Notes: generated by a model from the letters alone, not told the origin. Shown: positions 42,054 to 53,891, counted from the first letter of the stretch. The stretch is 64,000 bases of DNA from Xenorhabdus koppenhoeferi (GCF_900116635.1 NZ_FPBJ01000008.1:37770-101769), one strand, 5' to 3'. Numbers and translations: made by a program.

Positions 42054-42290
42054 TTATTTACCTGCGTTTTCAACGTAGTCAATAGCAGCCTGAACTGTAG
42101 TGATTTTCTCAGCTTCTTCGTCTGGGATCTCGATATCGAACTCTTCTTCCAGAGCCATTACCAGTTCAACTGTGTCAAGAGAATCAGCGCCCAAGTCATC
42201 AACAAATGAAGCTGAATTTACAACTTCTTCCTCTTTAACACCCAGTTGTTCAACGATGATTTTCTTAACGCGTTCGTCGATAGTGCTCAT
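42054..42290 (-). CDS. acpP: Acyl carrier protein AcpP
   Basis: 78-residue acidic carrier; Ser37 in [10 protein letters not shown] receives 4'-phosphopantetheine. Almost identical to E. coli AcpP. It lies between fabG and fabF with a 150-base leader, which allows its much higher expression from its own promoter. Confidence 0.98.
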
Positions 42291-42440
42291 GCTATTAAAT
42301 TTCCTATCAAAACTCGCTTTTGCGATGGTTTTCGTAGTTTATAAAATACAGGAAAAGATGCAACCAAATCCCGGCTGGTCGAACCACAATCTGCTTCTTT
42401 TGCACAAAAAGCACATCAAAAACAGGGGGTTCGCTCATTT

Positions 42441-43175
42441 TTAGATCATGTACATGCCACCATTGACATGCAATGTTTCACCCGTAATGTAAGCGGCCTC
42501 GTCAGAAGCAAGAAACGCTACAGCACTGGCAATTTCTTTTACATCACCAAGACGATTGGCAGGAATTCCAACGGAAATACTTGCACGTTGTTCGTCAGTC
42601 AACGCTTTGGTCATATCTGTTTCGATAAAACCAGGTGCAACAACGTTGACGGTGATGCCACGAGAAGCGACTTCACGAGCCAATGATTTACTAAAACCAA
42701 TAACTCCTGCTTTCGCTGCCGTATAATTCGCCTGCCCTGCATTTCCCATCGTTCCAACAACAGATCCAATGGAAACAATACGTCCATAACGTTTTTTCAT
42801 CATAGAACGCATAACTGCTTTTGACAGACGAAAAATTGAAGAAAGATTAGTGTCAACAATGTCTTGCCACTCATTATCTTTCATGCGCATCAACAAGTTA
42901 TCACGAGTGATGCCTGCATTATTAACCAGAATGTCTATTTCACCAAATTCAGCACGAATATTCGATAGTACATTTTCAATGGATTCTGAATCTGTGACAT
43001 TAAGTACAAAACCTTTGCCTTTATCACCAAGATAGGCACTGATTGCTTCGGCTCCTTTTTCACTGGTTGCAGTACCAACAACACATGCACCACGTTCAGC
43101 CAATAATCCTGCAATCGCGCGACCTATGCCACGGCTAGCGCCTGTTACTAGTGCAATTTTTCCATCAAAGCTCAT
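42441..43175 (-). CDS. fabG: 3-oxoacyl-ACP reductase FabG
   Basis: NADPH-dependent SDR reductase of the elongation cycle. The start at 43175 (MSFDGKIALVTGASRGIGR) follows GAGGA and yields 244 residues, as in E. coli. The catalytic Tyr and Lys are in QANYTAAKAGVIGFSK. An upstream ATG at 43190 overlaps fabD but lacks family support. Confidence 0.97.
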   Translation of the reverse strand: MSFDGKIALVTGASRGIGRAIAGLLAERGACVVGTATSEKGAEAISAYLGDKGKGFVLNVTDSESIENVLSNIRAEFGEIDILVNNAGITRDNLLMRMKDNEWQDIVDTNLSSIFRLSKAVMRSMMKKRYGRIVSIGSVVGTMGNAGQANYTAAKAGVIGFSKSLAREVASRGITVNVVAPGFIETDMTKALTDEQRASISVGIPANRLGDVKEIASAVAFLASDEAAYITGETLHVNGGMYMI

Positions 43176-43186
43176 GTTTTCCTCAG

Positions 43187-44116
43187 TCATTTGTTCAGAG
43201 CAACTGTGAGTGATGATACATCATTTACCGCTGTAGCACTTAAAGTATCAACAATTCGCTTAGTTAACCCAGTTAATACCTTACCTGGCCCAATTTCTAA
43301 CAGCTGTTTTATACCCTGCCCAGCAATAAACTCAACTGATTCTGTCCAGCGCACAGGATTATACAACTGACGAACCAAAGCATTGCGAATAGCATCAGCA
43401 GATATTTCTACTTTGACATCGGCATTATTGATGACAGGGAACTGCGGCTGATTAAAGGCAACTTCTTGTAACGCTGTCGCCAGTTGCTCAGCAGCAGATT
43501 TCATAAGTGCACAGTGCGATGGTACACTGACAGCCAAAGGTAACGCACGCTTTGCTCCAGCAGCCTTACATGCTGCCCCTGCACGTTCTACAGCATCTTT
43601 TTCACCTGCGATGACAACTTGTCCAGGTGAGTTAAAATTAACTGGTGAAACGACCTGACCCTGCGCGGATTCTTCACATGCCTTTACAATGGATTCATTA
43701 TCTAAGCCAATAATGGCATACATCGCCCCCCGCCCCTCTGGTATAGCATACTGCATCAACTTACCACGCAACTCAACAAGCTTGATGGCCTCTTGGTATT
43801 CAATCACTCCAGCACAAACCAGTGCCGAGTATTCACCAAGACTATGACCTGCCATCATGGAAGGTGCTTTACCACCTTTTTCTTGCCATACACGCCAAAT
43901 AGCGACTGAAGCTGCTAGTAAAGCAGGTTGGGTTTTCCACGTTTTGTTCAGTTCTTCTAGAGGCCCCTGCTGAACTAATGTCCATAAATCATATCCCAAA
44001 ACCGTAGAAGCCTCTGCGAAAGTCTGTTCAACCAGAGGAAATTCTGTGGCTAAATCGGCCAACATTCCCAGAGATTGAGAACCCTGACCAGGAAACACCA
44101 TTGCAAAATCAGACAT
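43187..44116 (-). CDS. fabD: Malonyl-CoA:ACP transacylase FabD
   Basis: Transfers malonyl from CoA to ACP. Nucleophile serine in AGHSLGEYSALVCAG; GQGSQSLGM at the N-terminus forms the oxyanion region. 309 residues, as in E. coli. Between fabH and fabG. Confidence 0.97.
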   Translation of the reverse strand: MSDFAMVFPGQGSQSLGMLADLATEFPLVEQTFAEASTVLGYDLWTLVQQGPLEELNKTWKTQPALLAASVAIWRVWQEKGGKAPSMMAGHSLGEYSALVCAGVIEYQEAIKLVELRGKLMQYAIPEGRGAMYAIIGLDNESIVKACEESAQGQVVSPVNFNSPGQVVIAGEKDAVERAGAACKAAGAKRALPLAVSVPSHCALMKSAAEQLATALQEVAFNQPQFPVINNADVKVEISADAIRNALVRQLYNPVRWTESVEFIAGQGIKQLLEIGPGKVLTGLTKRIVDTLSATAVNDVSSLTVALNK

Positions 44117-44134
44117 GTTTATTTTCCTGTTAAA

Positions 44135-45088
44135 TTAAAAACGTACTAGCGCTGAGCCCCAGGTAAAGCCACCGCCGAATGCTTCAAGTAAGACAAGTTG
44201 ACCGCGTTGGATTCTTCCATCACGAACCGCTTCATCAAACGCTGTCGGAACAGATGCTGCCGAGGTGTTGCCATGACGATCCAGCGTCACGACAACTTTA
44301 TCCATTGTCATATCCAATTTCTTGGCTGTCGCCGCAATAATACGCAAATTCGCCTGATGAGGAACCAGCCAATCTAGCTGGGAATGAGCCAAATTATTAG
44401 CTTCCAAAGTTTCATCAACGATATTGGCTAATTCACGCACGGCAACCTTAAAGACTTCATTGCCAGCCATCGTGACATATTCTGGTGTATCAAGCTTTAC
44501 TCGACTTTGATGAGGCAGGGATAACAGATCACCATAACGGCCATCGGCATGCAGGTGAGTAGACAGGATGCCCGGTTCCTCAGAAGCTCCGACTATCATT
44601 GCGCCCGCAGCATCACCAAAGAGAATAATTGTACCGCGATCTTCGGGATCTATAACTCTTGAAATAATATCAGAACCAATCACCAATGCATGTTTAGCCG
44701 CACCAGTTTTAATAAATTTATCTACAACACTTAACGCGTAAGTAAAACCAGCACATGCTGCAGCCACATCAAAAGCTGCAACCCCCGGAATTCCTAATAA
44801 TTGCTGAATCTGACAAGCTGCGCTTGGAAAAGCGTGAGTTGAACTTGTTGTTGCAACAACAATTAAATCAATTTGAGTTTTATCGATGCCAGCCATCTCA
44901 ATGGCTTTTTCAGCCGCCTTGAAACCCAAAACTGCAACGTTTTCATCTTCAGCAGCAATGCGGCGTTCGCGAATGCCTGTGCGAGTTACAATCCACTCGT
45001 CAGACGTATCCACCAATTTTTCCAAATCTGCGTTAGTACGCACCTGTGCAGGCAAGTAACTGCCCGTACCTAAGATTTTTGTATACAT
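44135..45088 (-). CDS. fabH: 3-oxoacyl-ACP synthase III FabH
   Basis: Starts fatty-acid synthesis by joining acetyl-CoA and malonyl-ACP. The Cys-His-Asn triad lies in [25 protein letters not shown] and [12 protein letters not shown]. 317 residues, as in E. coli. It begins one base after the plsX stop, so the two are coupled. Confidence 0.97.
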   Translation of the reverse strand: MYTKILGTGSYLPAQVRTNADLEKLVDTSDEWIVTRTGIRERRIAAEDENVAVLGFKAAEKAIEMAGIDKTQIDLIVVATTSSTHAFPSAACQIQQLLGIPGVAAFDVAAACAGFTYALSVVDKFIKTGAAKHALVIGSDIISRVIDPEDRGTIILFGDAAGAMIVGASEEPGILSTHLHADGRYGDLLSLPHQSRVKLDTPEYVTMAGNEVFKVAVRELANIVDETLEANNLAHSQLDWLVPHQANLRIIAATAKKLDMTMDKVVVTLDRHGNTSAASVPTAFDEAVRDGRIQRGQLVLLEAFGGGFTWGSALVRF

Positions 45089-46147
45089 TTATGCTTGTTC
45101 ACTCTTGGGTAATACTGCATCCAGCCGGGCAGCAATTCTGTCAGGAACCTGCTTTTCTACAGCCTGAACAGCTTGATCAATAGCAGCCTTGAACGCATGT
45201 TCATTAGCGGCACCATGGCTTTTAATGACGATACCGCGCAGCCCTAATAACGTTGCTCCGTTATACTGGTCAGGGTTTAGATGACCAAACCGCTTCGTTA
45301 CCTGTTTTAGCAACCATTTCTTGAATATCTTCATCTTGAATATTTTCATTAACCAAGATGATTTTTTCTGCTGACCATCCGGCGATTTTACCAGAGATAG
45401 AATGACTCTGATCGCACCTTCCATCGTCTTCAGCGTAACATTACCTGCGAAGCCGTCACATACGAGTACATCTGTTTTTCCCGTCAGTAACTCATTTCCT
45501 TCCAAATACCCTATGTAATTGATTGCTCGAGTGTTTCTTAGGGTTATAGCGGCTTCGCGGATATTATCCAGCCCTTTGGATTCCTCTTCCCCAATATTGA
45601 GTAATGCGACACGTGGGTTATCCACACCTACAACATGCTCCGCCATTACGGCACCCATAATCGCAAACTGAACTAACATATCGCTATTACAATTAATATT
45701 AGCGCCTAAATCTAATACAACGGTTTTCTGTTGCTTTAGATTGGGTATCACTGTCATCAGCGCAGGCCGCTCAATTCCTTCTATGGATTTTAACATAACT
45801 TTAGCTAGCCCCATCAAAGCTCCAGTATTTCCCGCACTGACACACGCTTGTGCTTCACCTGACTTAACCAGGTTTAGAGCAACACGCATTGAGGTACCAT
45901 GACTGGAACGAACCGCCTGAGAAGGCCTTACGTCGTTGGAAACAACATGTTCTGCAGTGATAATTTGCAAACGGCTGAGCAGCTCAGCATTTTTATTTGC
46001 AAGCAATGGAGAGATGGTTTCGGGATTACCGACCAACAATAGCTTTAATTGCGGATTAGATGCTAGTGCCTGCAATGCAGCAGGCACCGTGACGCGAGGA
46101 CCAAAGTCCCCGCCCATAGCATCTAACGCTAAGGTTAGATTAGTCAA
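45089..46147 (-). CDS. plsX: Phosphate acyltransferase PlsX
   Basis: Makes acyl-phosphate from acyl-ACP for phospholipid synthesis. [12 protein letters not shown] at the N-terminus, [14 protein letters not shown] and [13 protein letters not shown] are conserved. 352 residues (E. coli 356). It directly follows rpmF, linking ribosome and lipid genes as in other enterics. Confidence 0.96.
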   Translation of the reverse strand: MTNLTLALDAMGGDFGPRVTVPAALQALASNPQLKLLLVGNPETISPLLANKNAELLSRLQIITAEHVVSNDVRPSQAVRSSHGTSMRVALNLVKSGEAQACVSAGNTGALMGLAKVMLKSIEGIERPALMTVIPNLKQQKTVVLDLGANINCNSDMLVQFAIMGAVMAEHVVGVDNPRVALLNIGEEESKGLDNIREAAITLRNTRAINYIGYLEGNELLTGKTDVLVCDGFAGNVTLKTMEGAIRVILSLVKSPDGQQKKSSWLMKIFKMKIFKKWLLKQVTKRFGHLNPDQYNGATLLGLRGIVIKSHGAANEHAFKAAIDQAVQAVEKQVPDRIAARLDAVLPKSEQA

Positions 46148-46176
46148 GATATCAACTTGCTAATAATTAGCTTAAA

Positions 46177-46347
46177 TTACTTGTTGATTACCTTGCGGCC
46201 ACGGTAGTAGCCATCAGCAGTCACATGGTGACGCAGGTGAGTTTCACCAGAAGTTTTGTCTACAGAGACATGGGTTGCAGTCAGTGCGTCATGAGAACGA
46301 CGCATACCACGTTTAGAACGAGTTGGTTTATTCTGTTGTACGGCCAT
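46177..46347 (-). CDS. rpmF: 50S ribosomal protein bL32 RpmF
   Basis: 56 residues: [20 protein letters not shown] then [15 protein letters not shown] and [11 protein letters not shown], matching E. coli L32 (57). Highly basic. It lies between yceD and plsX in the standard order, with an AAGG-type ribosome site upstream. The zinc cysteines found in some L32 forms are absent, the usual enteric C-minus form. Confidence 0.97.
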   Translation of the reverse strand: MAVQQNKPTRSKRGMRRSHDALTATHVSVDKTSGETHLRHHVTADGYYRGRKVINK

Positions 46348-46359
46348 TGACCTTACTCC

Positions 46360-46884
46360 TTAAGTACTTTTCTTTAAACTGGCTAATACGGCAAATGGGT
46401 TTGGTTTTTCTGCTTCAGGAGGCAGTACACCAAATACCATATCCGCGTCGGACACTTCACAGTGTTCAGAATCATGTACCGGAACCACTGGCAAAGACAG
46501 AATTATTTCATCTTCAATCATTGCCAGCAAATCTATTTCGCCAAATTCATTAACGTAAATTGGCTCATACTCTTCCGGTAATGCCTCCGCCCGTTCATCA
46601 TTGATGACTGGACTAAAACAATACGTTGTGTGAACATGATGACTGAAATTACTGCCACAACGCTGACAGGCAAGCGTGACATCCACATCAGAATGTCCTT
46701 TTACAACTGTCAGACGCTGATTATCAATTTCAAATGATAGTGAGCTATCTACATCACCATCCACACTGACCACGGATTCTGCAATACGAGAAACTTGCTC
46801 AGCAGAATAGCTACCATAGTAGTCCAATCTTTTCTGAGCCGCTCGAAGCGCATCAATGGTCAGGGGCAATTTTACCTTCCGCAT
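46360..46884 (-). CDS. yceD: 23S rRNA accumulation protein YceD (DUF177)
   Basis: 174 residues of the DUF177 family, needed for normal 23S rRNA levels in plants and bacteria; the exact action is unknown. The metal-like CQRCGSNF motif and the acidic C-terminal part ending in [20 protein letters not shown] match E. coli YceD. First gene of yceD-rpmF-plsX-fab, divergent from yceF. Confidence 0.94.
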   Translation of the reverse strand: MRKVKLPLTIDALRAAQKRLDYYGSYSAEQVSRIAESVVSVDGDVDSSLSFEIDNQRLTVVKGHSDVDVTLACQRCGSNFSHHVHTTYCFSPVINDERAEALPEEYEPIYVNEFGEIDLLAMIEDEIILSLPVVPVHDSEHCEVSDADMVFGVLPPEAEKPNPFAVLASLKKST

Positions 46885-47017
46885 AAGGCGCGCATATTAT
46901 CTTTGTAATGAGATATAGTCAAAGAAAAAGGCCATACATCTGCACCTTTCCGCCAAATATTCGCTTATTAAGCGCTACCTAGTTTAAAATGCTTGCAAAT
47001 ATTTCTCTACGTATTTT

Positions 47018-47620
47018 ATGGAAAAAATGATGCTTCCGATTGTTTTATCGTCAACTTCTATATATCGACGCCAATTATTGGAAAAAATAGGATTACCTTT
47101 TACTTGTGCTTCCCCCGATATTGATGAAAGACCGCAAGAGAATGAGAATCCAGAAACATTGGTAATACGATTATCACATGCCAAAGCTACCGCATTGCAT
47201 AGGGATTACTCCAGTCACCTAATTATAGGTTCAGATCAAGTTTGTGTTTTAGATAGCAAAATTGTCGGTAAACCACATAATTTTGAGAATGCTTTCTCAC
47301 AACTTAAAAAAGCGAGTGGGAAATGTGTCACTTTTTATACTGGAATTACATTATTCAATAGCAAAACTGGAAACATAGATACCCGTTGTGAGCTATTTGA
47401 TGTCTATTTTAGAGATCTCTCTGAAACAGAAATCATTAGCTACTTAAACAAAGAAAAACCGTTTAATTGTGCGGGTAGTTTTAAAAGTGAAGGATTGGGA
47501 ATTACGTTATTCAAAAAGCTTAATGGCAGAGATCCAAACACACTAATAGGCTTACCATTAATTACTCTGACAGAAATGTTGATCCGTCAGGGGATAAACC
47601 CTCTGACGGTATGTTCTTAA
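47018..47620 (+). CDS. Maf-family nucleotide pyrophosphatase YceF
   Basis: Hydrolyses modified nucleotides such as m7GTP (house-cleaning), by homology to E. coli YceF. The Maf motif [15 protein letters not shown], then [11 protein letters not shown] and IGSDQVC, and [15 protein letters not shown] are present. The start is ATG 47018 or ATG 47027/47030; family alignment (MPKLILASTSP) suggests the later one. Its stop overlaps the convergent rluC by four bases. Confidence 0.9.
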   Translation: MEKMMLPIVLSSTSIYRRQLLEKIGLPFTCASPDIDERPQENENPETLVIRLSHAKATALHRDYSSHLIIGSDQVCVLDSKIVGKPHNFENAFSQLKKASGKCVTFYTGITLFNSKTGNIDTRCELFDVYFRDLSETEIISYLNKEKPFNCAGSFKSEGLGITLFKKLNGRDPNTLIGLPLITLTEMLIRQGINPLTVCS

Positions 47621-48573
47621 TATTTATTTTGCCGGAGCATTTTTAAACAAATTCGCAACCTATCATCGATTGGGGCTTCGAAACGCAGAGTTTCTCCCGT
47701 CGATGGATGGGTGAACTTTAATGAACTGGCATGCAGGAACAATCGGTTAAGATTCGTTTCTGCAAGCTGTGCATCAAATGCCCGATCACCATAGCGATCA
47801 TCAAAAGCAATAGGATGACCTGCATGTAAGGTGTGTACACGGATCTGATGGGTTCGCCCTGTAACTGGGCTTGCCCGTACCAACGTGGCAAACGCATATC
47901 GTTCTTCAACTTTAAAACGCGTTTCTGATGGTTTGCCATCACTGCTGACTTTTACCATCCTTTCCCCGCTTTGCTGGATATTTTTCAATAGGGGAGCTTC
48001 TACTACTTTACAATGTGATTGCCATTGTCCGCGCACTAACGCCAGATAGTCTTTTTGCATTTGCTTCAGGCGTAACTGTTCATGCAATGCCCGTAACGCA
48101 GAACGCTTTTTCGCAATTAACAGAATACCCGATGTATCACGGTCGAGACGATGAACTAATTCAAGAAAACGTGCTTCAGGACGTAATGCACGTAATCCTT
48201 CAATAACACCAAAACTCAGTCCGCTTCCACCGTGTACTGCCGTTCCTGATGGTTTATTAATGACCAGAATATGGTCATCTTCATATAAAATACATTCAGC
48301 CAAAGCTGCGACTTTATCCAATTTTGCAGATACAGGAGTTTCCTGTTTTTCTGGCACTCTAACCGGTGGAATTCTGACTGTATCACCTGCTGCCAATTTA
48401 TATTCGGGCTTGACTCTTCCCTTATTAACGCGAACTTCACCTTTGCGCAAGATCCGGTAGATCATGCTTTTAGGTACACCTTTTAAACGAGCCAACAAAA
48501 AATTATCAATTCGCTGACCAGCCTCATCGTCATCAATCGTGACAAATTGTACAATTTGATTATTTGTTTTCAT
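47617..48573 (-). CDS. rluC: 23S rRNA pseudouridine(955/2504/2580) synthase RluC
   Basis: Makes pseudouridine at 955, 2504 and 2580 of 23S rRNA. N-terminal S4 domain ([20 protein letters not shown]) and catalytic [16 protein letters not shown]. The start at 48573 ([19 protein letters not shown]) gives 318 residues (E. coli 319); an upstream start would add 24 unrelated residues. Divergent from rne. Confidence 0.96.
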   Translation of the reverse strand: MKTNNQIVQFVTIDDDEAGQRIDNFLLARLKGVPKSMIYRILRKGEVRVNKGRVKPEYKLAAGDTVRIPPVRVPEKQETPVSAKLDKVAALAECILYEDDHILVINKPSGTAVHGGSGLSFGVIEGLRALRPEARFLELVHRLDRDTSGILLIAKKRSALRALHEQLRLKQMQKDYLALVRGQWQSHCKVVEAPLLKNIQQSGERMVKVSSDGKPSETRFKVEERYAFATLVRASPVTGRTHQIRVHTLHAGHPIAFDDRYGDRAFDAQLAETNLNRLFLHASSLKFTHPSTGETLRFEAPIDDRLRICLKMLRQNKY

Positions 48574-49132
48574 GGACGAGATTCTAATTATCCAACAAAC
48601 AGAGCGCCACACATTTTTAAATATGTCTAAATAATATCCATGCATTCCTACCTCATTATTATAAATGCCCTAGGATAAAGACCCAAGATTAACAACTTAT
48701 CACTATTTCCTGATAAAAAACCCCTAAAGCGATAAAGTCACCTTGCTATCACCCCAATAGCAATGGAATAATGCTTTCTGGCCACAGTTCACTAAACTAT
48801 GAATGGCAAGATTGAAATTGTTTGTTATCTGTTTGATCGAACAAAAGTGCAGCAATGGCGTAAGACGCAATGTTTAATCAAACAATTTATGGGCTGCGAG
48901 TTGCAGCTTACTGGATTGGGTAAAATCTGTACCGATTTATTACAGAATTCCCCAATAAAGAGTGCTGTATTTAAATGAAATTCAGACTCGCCGACAAAAT
49001 AGGCGCCTCTATACAAACGATAGCCGTGAGGCTGACGGCTTTGTAAAAGACACGAGGCCATCGGTAACCAGTAGCTCATCTCTCTTTTACTCGTAGCTCT
49101 ATACCAATGTAAAAAATAATGAGTAAGTTAGA
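48574..49132 (+). promoter_or_regulatory. rne promoter region and autoregulatory 5' leader
   Basis: From about 48850 the sequence keeps the conserved enteric rne leader: GCAATGGCGTAAGACG, GGGCTGCGAGTTGCAG, CGATAGCCGTGAGG, AGACACGAGGCCATCGG and AATAATGAGTAAGTTA right before the ATG. In E. coli these hairpins let RNase E cut its own message. The upstream part (48574-48850) is the rluC-rne divergent promoter region. Confidence 0.88.
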
Positions 49133-52100
49133 ATGAAAAGAATGTTAATCAACGCAACTCAACAGGAAGAGTTGCGTGTCGCCCTTGTTGATGGGCAACG
49201 TCTTTATGATTTGGATATTGAAAGCCCAGGACACGAGCAGAAAAAGGCAAATATATATAAAGGTAAAATTACACGGGTTGAACCTAGCCTAGAAGCTGCT
49301 TTTGTTGATTATGGTGCAGAACGGCATGGTTTCCTGCCCATTAAAGAAATTGCGCGCGAATACTTCCCAAGTAATTATCATCCTCATGGCCGCCCTAACA
49401 TTAAGGATATCCTTAAAGAAGGCCAAGAAGTGATCGTTCAGGTTGATAAAGAAGAACGAGGCAATAAAGGGGCGGCTTTAACCACCTTTATTAGTCTGGC
49501 TGGCAGCTATCTGGTGCTGATGCCAAATAACCCAAGAGCAGGTGGTATTTCTCGTCGCATTGAAGGCGATGACCGCATCGAATTAAAAGAAGCGCTTTCC
49601 TCTCTTGAAGTCCCTGAAGGCATGGGGCTTATCGTTCGTACCGCAGGTGTAGGCAAATCGGCAGAAGCGTTGCAGGGGGATTTAAATTTCCGTCTAAGAC
49701 ATTGGGAAGCAATCAAGAAAGCTGCAGACAATCACCCAGCACCATTCCTGATTCATCAAGAAAGTAATGTTATCGTGCGCGCTTTCCGTGATTACCTGCG
49801 CCCTGACATTGGGGAAATCTTGATTGACAACCCGAAAATTCTTGATTTAGCACGCCAGCACATTACTGCGCTAGGGCGCCCTGATTTTGCCAGTAAAATC
49901 AAATTGTACAGCGGCGAAGTCCCTCTATTCAGCCATTATCAAATAGAATCACAGATTGAATCAGCTTTCCAACGTGAAGTTAGATTACCTTCTGGTGGCT
50001 CAGTGGTTATTGATACCACTGAAGCCTTGACTGCGATCGATATCAACTCATCCCGTTCAACCCGTGGTGGTGATATTGAGGAAACGGCCTTTAATACAAA
50101 TTTAGAAGCCACTGATGAAATTGCACGCCAATTGCGTCTGCGTGACCTTGGTGGCCTTATTGTCATCGATTTTATTGATATGACACCGGTACGCCATCAG
50201 CGCGAAGTTGAAAACCGCTTGCGTGATTCCGTGCGCCAAGATCGTGCCCGTATTCAAATCGGTCGTATCTCTCGTTTTGGTTTGCTGGAGATGTCACGTC
50301 AGCGTTTAAGTCCGTCTCTGGGTGAATCCAGTCATCATGTCTGCCCTCGTTGCAGTGGTACAGGGACTATCCGTGATAATGAATCACTTTCTTTGTCAAT
50401 TCTGCGCCTTATCGAAGAAGAAGCACTGAAAGAAAACACATATCAAGTTCATGCCATTGTGCCTGTACAGATTGCTTCTTATCTCCTGAACGAAAAACGC
50501 AAGGCCGTTAGTGCCATTGAACATCGCCAAGGCGGTGTGGGTGTTGTTATCGTTCCAAACGATCAGATGCAGACCCCTCATTTCTCTGTTTTACGCGTAC
50601 GTAAAGGTGAAGAAATTTCTGCTTTGAGTTATCTGCTTCCACAATTACATGAAGCAGAGATAGCAAATGTTCAGGATGACAGCCAGCATGAGCGCAAACG
50701 TCCAGAACAACCGGCTATTTCCACTTTTGATCTCCCTGCGGAATCTTCTGTGCCAGCAAAAGAGAAAGAAAAAAAAGTAGTAGTCAATAATCAAAAACAA
50801 ACTGTAAGACCTCGGATGTTCAGCCGTTTCTTCAGTGCCCTGAAAAAAATATTCAGTGGTGAAGAAGAAAAACAACCACAAGAAAAGAACAAAAAATCGT
50901 CTGACAATAATAATCGCCGCTCATCAGAACGCCGCAACCCACGCCGCCAAAATCAGCGCCGTGAACGCAGCGAAAATGAAGTTCGCAATAACCGTGAACG
51001 TGATGAACAACGTAAGGGACGTAACACTCAACAGAAAAGTAATGCTAATGTCCAAGACAATATTGCGATAGATAATGAAGCTCGTGAAGCACAGCAACAG
51101 CAACGTCGCGAACAAAGGGCCGAGCGCCAGCGTCGTCGTCAGGAAGAAAAGCGCCAGCAACAACTGGAAGTTAAAGCTCAGCAAACTGCAAATAAACCAG
51201 ATCTTGTTGAGGAAGAAGCTGAAGAGCGTCAACCTGTCATGCCTCGTCGTCAACGTCGCCAGCTTGGGCAAAAAATTCGCATAGCTGATGAAGTGAAAAA
51301 AGAGGCTAGTATTACAGCCTTACCAGTGATAGTGCCTGATACTGTACCAACCAATGCAGGGGAAGAGAAAAAAATCCCCGTGCCTGCCATTATTGGCACA
51401 AATGTTGAAGCAGCCAGCCAACCAGAAATACCGCAGCAAGATGGTACAATGCCACGTCGCTCTCGTCGTTCACCACGTCATTTACGTGTCAGTGGTCAGC
51501 GTCGTCGTCGTTATCGTGATGAGCGTAATCTCACTCAATCACCAGTACCGTTGACAATGGCAGTAGTCTCGCCGGAGTTGGCATCAGGTAAAGTCTGGGT
51601 TAGTTATCCTGTTACACCACCGACAACAATTGAGCTTGAAATTCCGACTGTTGTTGATATCGTTGAAGAGACAGCCTCAACACTGAAAAAAGATGTGATT
51701 TTGATATCAACAACGACTGAATCTGCACCTACTTTATCGGTGAAAGAGACTGAAATTACAGAACAGCAAAATATTGCCATCCATAACGATACTAAACCCG
51801 CTGATAATACTATATCTGCTACCGATGACTCTTCCATTACGGCACCTATAGAGCAAGAAAATGTAGAAGTGGAATCTGTTATCAATCATGATGAAAAACA
51901 TCAGCCAGAAGTTTTAAATGACAATTTGGGTGATAAAGTACTATATGAAGCAGTATCACATGATTCTGAAGAAACACGTCTCACGGCAGAACCTATCATT
52001 GTGGCACCTATCGTTGAACAGGAACATCATGAAGAACAACCAACTGTCACAACGGAAACATGCGCTAAGGCAGAGGAAGTTAAAACAGAAGATATAGAAG

Positions 52101-52318
52101 ATATAAAAGTTACTGAGTCTTCGATTGTTGTGGAAAAAAATCACCACGCTTATTCCCCAATGACAAAAGCACCAGCACCAGATATGGTAACAAAATCTGT
52201 CGTTATCACTGAATGGCAACGTCCTGCACCCCCATTCACAGGAAAAGGTGGTGCAGGTGGACACTCTGCAACGAGCATCGCAACATCAGCTATGTCTAAA
52301 CCACAATCATTTGAATAA
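49133..52318 (+). CDS. rne: Ribonuclease E Rne
   Basis: Essential endoribonuclease and scaffold of the RNA degradosome. 1061 residues, as in E. coli. S1 domain about 36-125, 5'-sensor and RNase H parts, DNase I-like catalytic site with DFIDM, Zn-link CPRCSGTG near 404-407, then the small domain. The C-terminal half is disordered, with arginine-rich RNA-binding tracts ([28 protein letters not shown]) and a membrane-binding helix around [17 protein letters not shown]. The end [10 protein letters not shown]...GGHSATS matches the PNPase-binding tail. It is autoregulated through its leader. Confidence 0.97.
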   Translation: MKRMLINATQQEELRVALVDGQRLYDLDIESPGHEQKKANIYKGKITRVEPSLEAAFVDYGAERHGFLPIKEIAREYFPSNYHPHGRPNIKDILKEGQEVIVQVDKEERGNKGAALTTFISLAGSYLVLMPNNPRAGGISRRIEGDDRIELKEALSSLEVPEGMGLIVRTAGVGKSAEALQGDLNFRLRHWEAIKKAADNHPAPFLIHQESNVIVRAFRDYLRPDIGEILIDNPKILDLARQHITALGRPDFASKIKLYSGEVPLFSHYQIESQIESAFQREVRLPSGGSVVIDTTEALTAIDINSSRSTRGGDIEETAFNTNLEATDEIARQLRLRDLGGLIVIDFIDMTPVRHQREVENRLRDSVRQDRARIQIGRISRFGLLEMSRQRLSPSLGESSHHVCPRCSGTGTIRDNESLSLSILRLIEEEALKENTYQVHAIVPVQIASYLLNEKRKAVSAIEHRQGGVGVVIVPNDQMQTPHFSVLRVRKGEEISALSYLLPQLHEAEIANVQDDSQHERKRPEQPAISTFDLPAESSVPAKEKEKKVVVNNQKQTVRPRMFSRFFSALKKIFSGEEEKQPQEKNKKSSDNNNRRSSERRNPRRQNQRRERSENEVRNNRERDEQRKGRNTQQKSNANVQDNIAIDNEAREAQQQQRREQRAERQRRRQEEKRQQQLEVKAQQTANKPDLVEEEAEERQPVMPRRQRRQLGQKIRIADEVKKEASITALPVIVPDTVPTNAGEEKKIPVPAIIGTNVEAASQPEIPQQDGTMPRRSRRSPRHLRVSGQRRRRYRDERNLTQSPVPLTMAVVSPELASGKVWVSYPVTPPTTIELEIPTVVDIVEETASTLKKDVILISTTTESAPTLSVKETEITEQQNIAIHNDTKPADNTISATDDSSITAPIEQENVEVESVINHDEKHQPEVLNDNLGDKVLYEAVSHDSEETRLTAEPIIVAPIVEQEHHEEQPTVTTETCAKAEEVKTEDIEDIKVTESSIVVEKNHHAYSPMTKAPAPDMVTKSVVITEWQRPAPPFTGKGGAGGHSATSIATSAMSKPQSFE

Positions 52319-52347
52319 TCAAATGCTGTGATTTCTTGCAAAATCCG

Positions 52348-52376
52348 AAGGCTCCTTCTCGTTAGGAGCCTTTTTT
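52348..52376 (+). terminator. rne terminator
   Basis: Stem AAGGCTCCT / AGGAGCCTT with a 7-nt loop and a run of six T, 30 bases after the rne stop. Confidence 0.95.
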
Positions 52377-52456
52377 ATCCGGCATACCATAAAAACAAAT
52401 CAATTTTATGCCTTGGTCGATCCTGAACTCAAACCTAATTGGAACTGATTTTTCCA

Positions 52457-52583
52457 TATACACAATGGATTTCAAGTTGCATCGCGACGGCAAGAGAGCA
52501 AATCCCCGGGAGCATAGATAACTATGTGACCGGGGTGAGCGAGCACAGCCAACAAAGAGGCAGTTTGAAAGACGAAGTGTATA
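52457..52583. repeat. ERIC element, copy 3 (inverted)
   Basis: 127 bp in the opposite orientation to copies 1 and 2 and differing from them at only two positions. Located between rne and tmaR, downstream of tmaR on the minus strand. Confidence 0.92.
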
Positions 52584-52651
52584 GATGAAAAGATAACCAC
52601 GCACAATGGCGTGGTTTAACTTTGCCAATTCAAATCCTGGCAATCGAAAAT

Positions 52652-52972
52652 TTATTTGACTCCGCCATCCATCGCTTTCAGTTTTTTAGATAATTCGCGG
52701 CGTTCTTTAGATAGCTCAGCATTTTTGATGATATATTCATCAACACGTTCTTCATAATCACTACGCATATGAGCAATAATTCCTTGAATATCATCAATCG
52801 ACATTCCCGGCTTAATGTAATCACTCAAATTGTCGAGCAGTAATACACGTTTTTGGTTATCCCGGATCTTTTTCTCGTTGTCTACGATTTCACGCTGTAA
52901 TTTGTTTTTACGACGAAATATACGCACAAACTCCAGTACATTGTGGAATGTTGGTTTATTTGTGTTGTCCAT
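52652..52972 (-). CDS. tmaR: PTS system regulator TmaR (YeeX, DUF496)
   Basis: 106-residue coiled-coil protein (E. coli 109) that forms polar clusters and holds PTS enzyme I at the cell pole to control sugar uptake. [18 protein letters not shown] and [20 protein letters not shown] are nearly identical to E. coli YeeX. Neighbourhood with sbcB also resembles E. coli, but a prophage-like insert separates them here. Confidence 0.95.
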   Translation of the reverse strand: MDNTNKPTFHNVLEFVRIFRRKNKLQREIVDNEKKIRDNQKRVLLLDNLSDYIKPGMSIDDIQGIIAHMRSDYEERVDEYIIKNAELSKERRELSKKLKAMDGGVK

Positions 52973-53111
52973 TTTTTACACCTTTTTAATCAGACTGATA
53001 ATTTCTTATGTTAACTACACAATACAATTTCAAGCAACACATAGACAAGTTAGTTTAGATAATTTTTAATATTTCGGATTTAAACGACGATATATACCTT
53101 AAACAAAAAAA

Positions 53112-53144
53112 CAAGACATGCTTTAAAAAATAAAGCATTGCTTG
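53112..53144. promoter_or_regulatory. Candidate operator dyad for the S24 repressor
   Basis: Near-palindrome: CAAGACATGCTTTA, five A, then TAAAGCATTGCTTG; the two 14-bp arms differ at two positions. A further CTTGC half-site follows near 53152. It lies 37-80 bases before the repressor gene, where an autoregulatory phage operator is expected. Confidence 0.6.
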
Positions 53145-53189
53145 CTATTAAAGTAAAAATCTTGCTTGTATATTTGAGGTATGAGAACT

Positions 53190-53891
53190 ATGCACGAACG
53201 AATCAAGCAAGCGAGGCTTGCAAAAAAGCTAACTCAAGCTGAATTGGCAGATATGCTTGACGTGACTCCACAATCTGTACAGCAGTGGGAATCAAGCACA
53301 GAACCAAGAAAAACAAGACTAACAGCATTAGCCTCTATACTTGGCGCTGATGTGAACTGGCTTTTGTTTGGTGAGACCACTAAACCACTCAAAAAAAATG
53401 CAGGGCAGCTTCCATCTGAAAGTGAATGGATAAATATTTCACCGTGGGATAGCAAAACTCCATTAGATAATGATGAAGTCGAAGTGCCATTCCTAAAGGA
53501 TATTGAATTTGCGTGTGATAGTGGTAAGTGTATTGACGTGGATTATAAAGGCTTTAAGTTGAGATTCTCTAAAGCAACATTAAGAAGAATCGGAGTATCA
53601 ACTGACGGTTCTACAATTCTCTGCTTTCCTGCCAAAGGCGATAGTATGGAGCCAGTTATCCCAAACGGGACAGCAATAGCAATAGATATTTCTAATAAAA
53701 AAATTATTGATGGGAAAGTGTATGCAATTGAACAGGATGGATTAAAGCGCCTTAAATGTCTTTATAGACGTCCAAGGGGAAAACTACTTATCAGAAGTTA
53801 CAACCGTGATGAATACGAAGATGAGATTGCAGATGAAGATCAAGTAAACATTATCGGGAGAATGTTCTGGTATTCCGTTTTAGATTACTAA
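53190..53891 (+). CDS. Phage-type repressor: XRE HTH plus S24 (LexA-like) domain
   Basis: N-terminal HTH (ERIKQARLAKKLTQAELADM, TPQSVQQWES) and a C-terminal S24 peptidase-like domain with catalytic serine in AKGDSMEPVIPNG and lysine in DGLKRLK. An Ala-Gly pair in the linker (NAGQLPSE) could be the self-cleavage site, so RecA-stimulated inactivation after DNA damage is plausible. Starting from ATG 53190 it has 233 residues; ATG 53181 adds three. It sits between a candidate operator and a nuclease-like gene only about 30 bases downstream, so it likely controls that gene. Probable relic of a prophage immunity region. Confidence 0.88.
   Translation: MHERIKQARLAKKLTQAELADMLDVTPQSVQQWESSTEPRKTRLTALASILGADVNWLLFGETTKPLKKNAGQLPSESEWINISPWDSKTPLDNDEVEVPFLKDIEFACDSGKCIDVDYKGFKLRFSKATLRRIGVSTDGSTILCFPAKGDSMEPVIPNGTAIAIDISNKKIIDGKVYAIEQDGLKRLKCLYRRPRGKLLIRSYNRDEYEDEIADEDQVNIIGRMFWYSVLDY

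Larger units (their letters stand above)
52319..52651. other. rne-tmaR gap with terminator and ERIC
   Basis: Holds the rne terminator and ERIC copy 3; no gene seen. Confidence 0.7.

Noticed and set aside
50924..51271. 115-codon hydrophobic minus-strand frame inside rne
   Set aside because: It is the antisense of the arginine-rich RNase E tail, which gives artificial Leu/Phe-rich translations.
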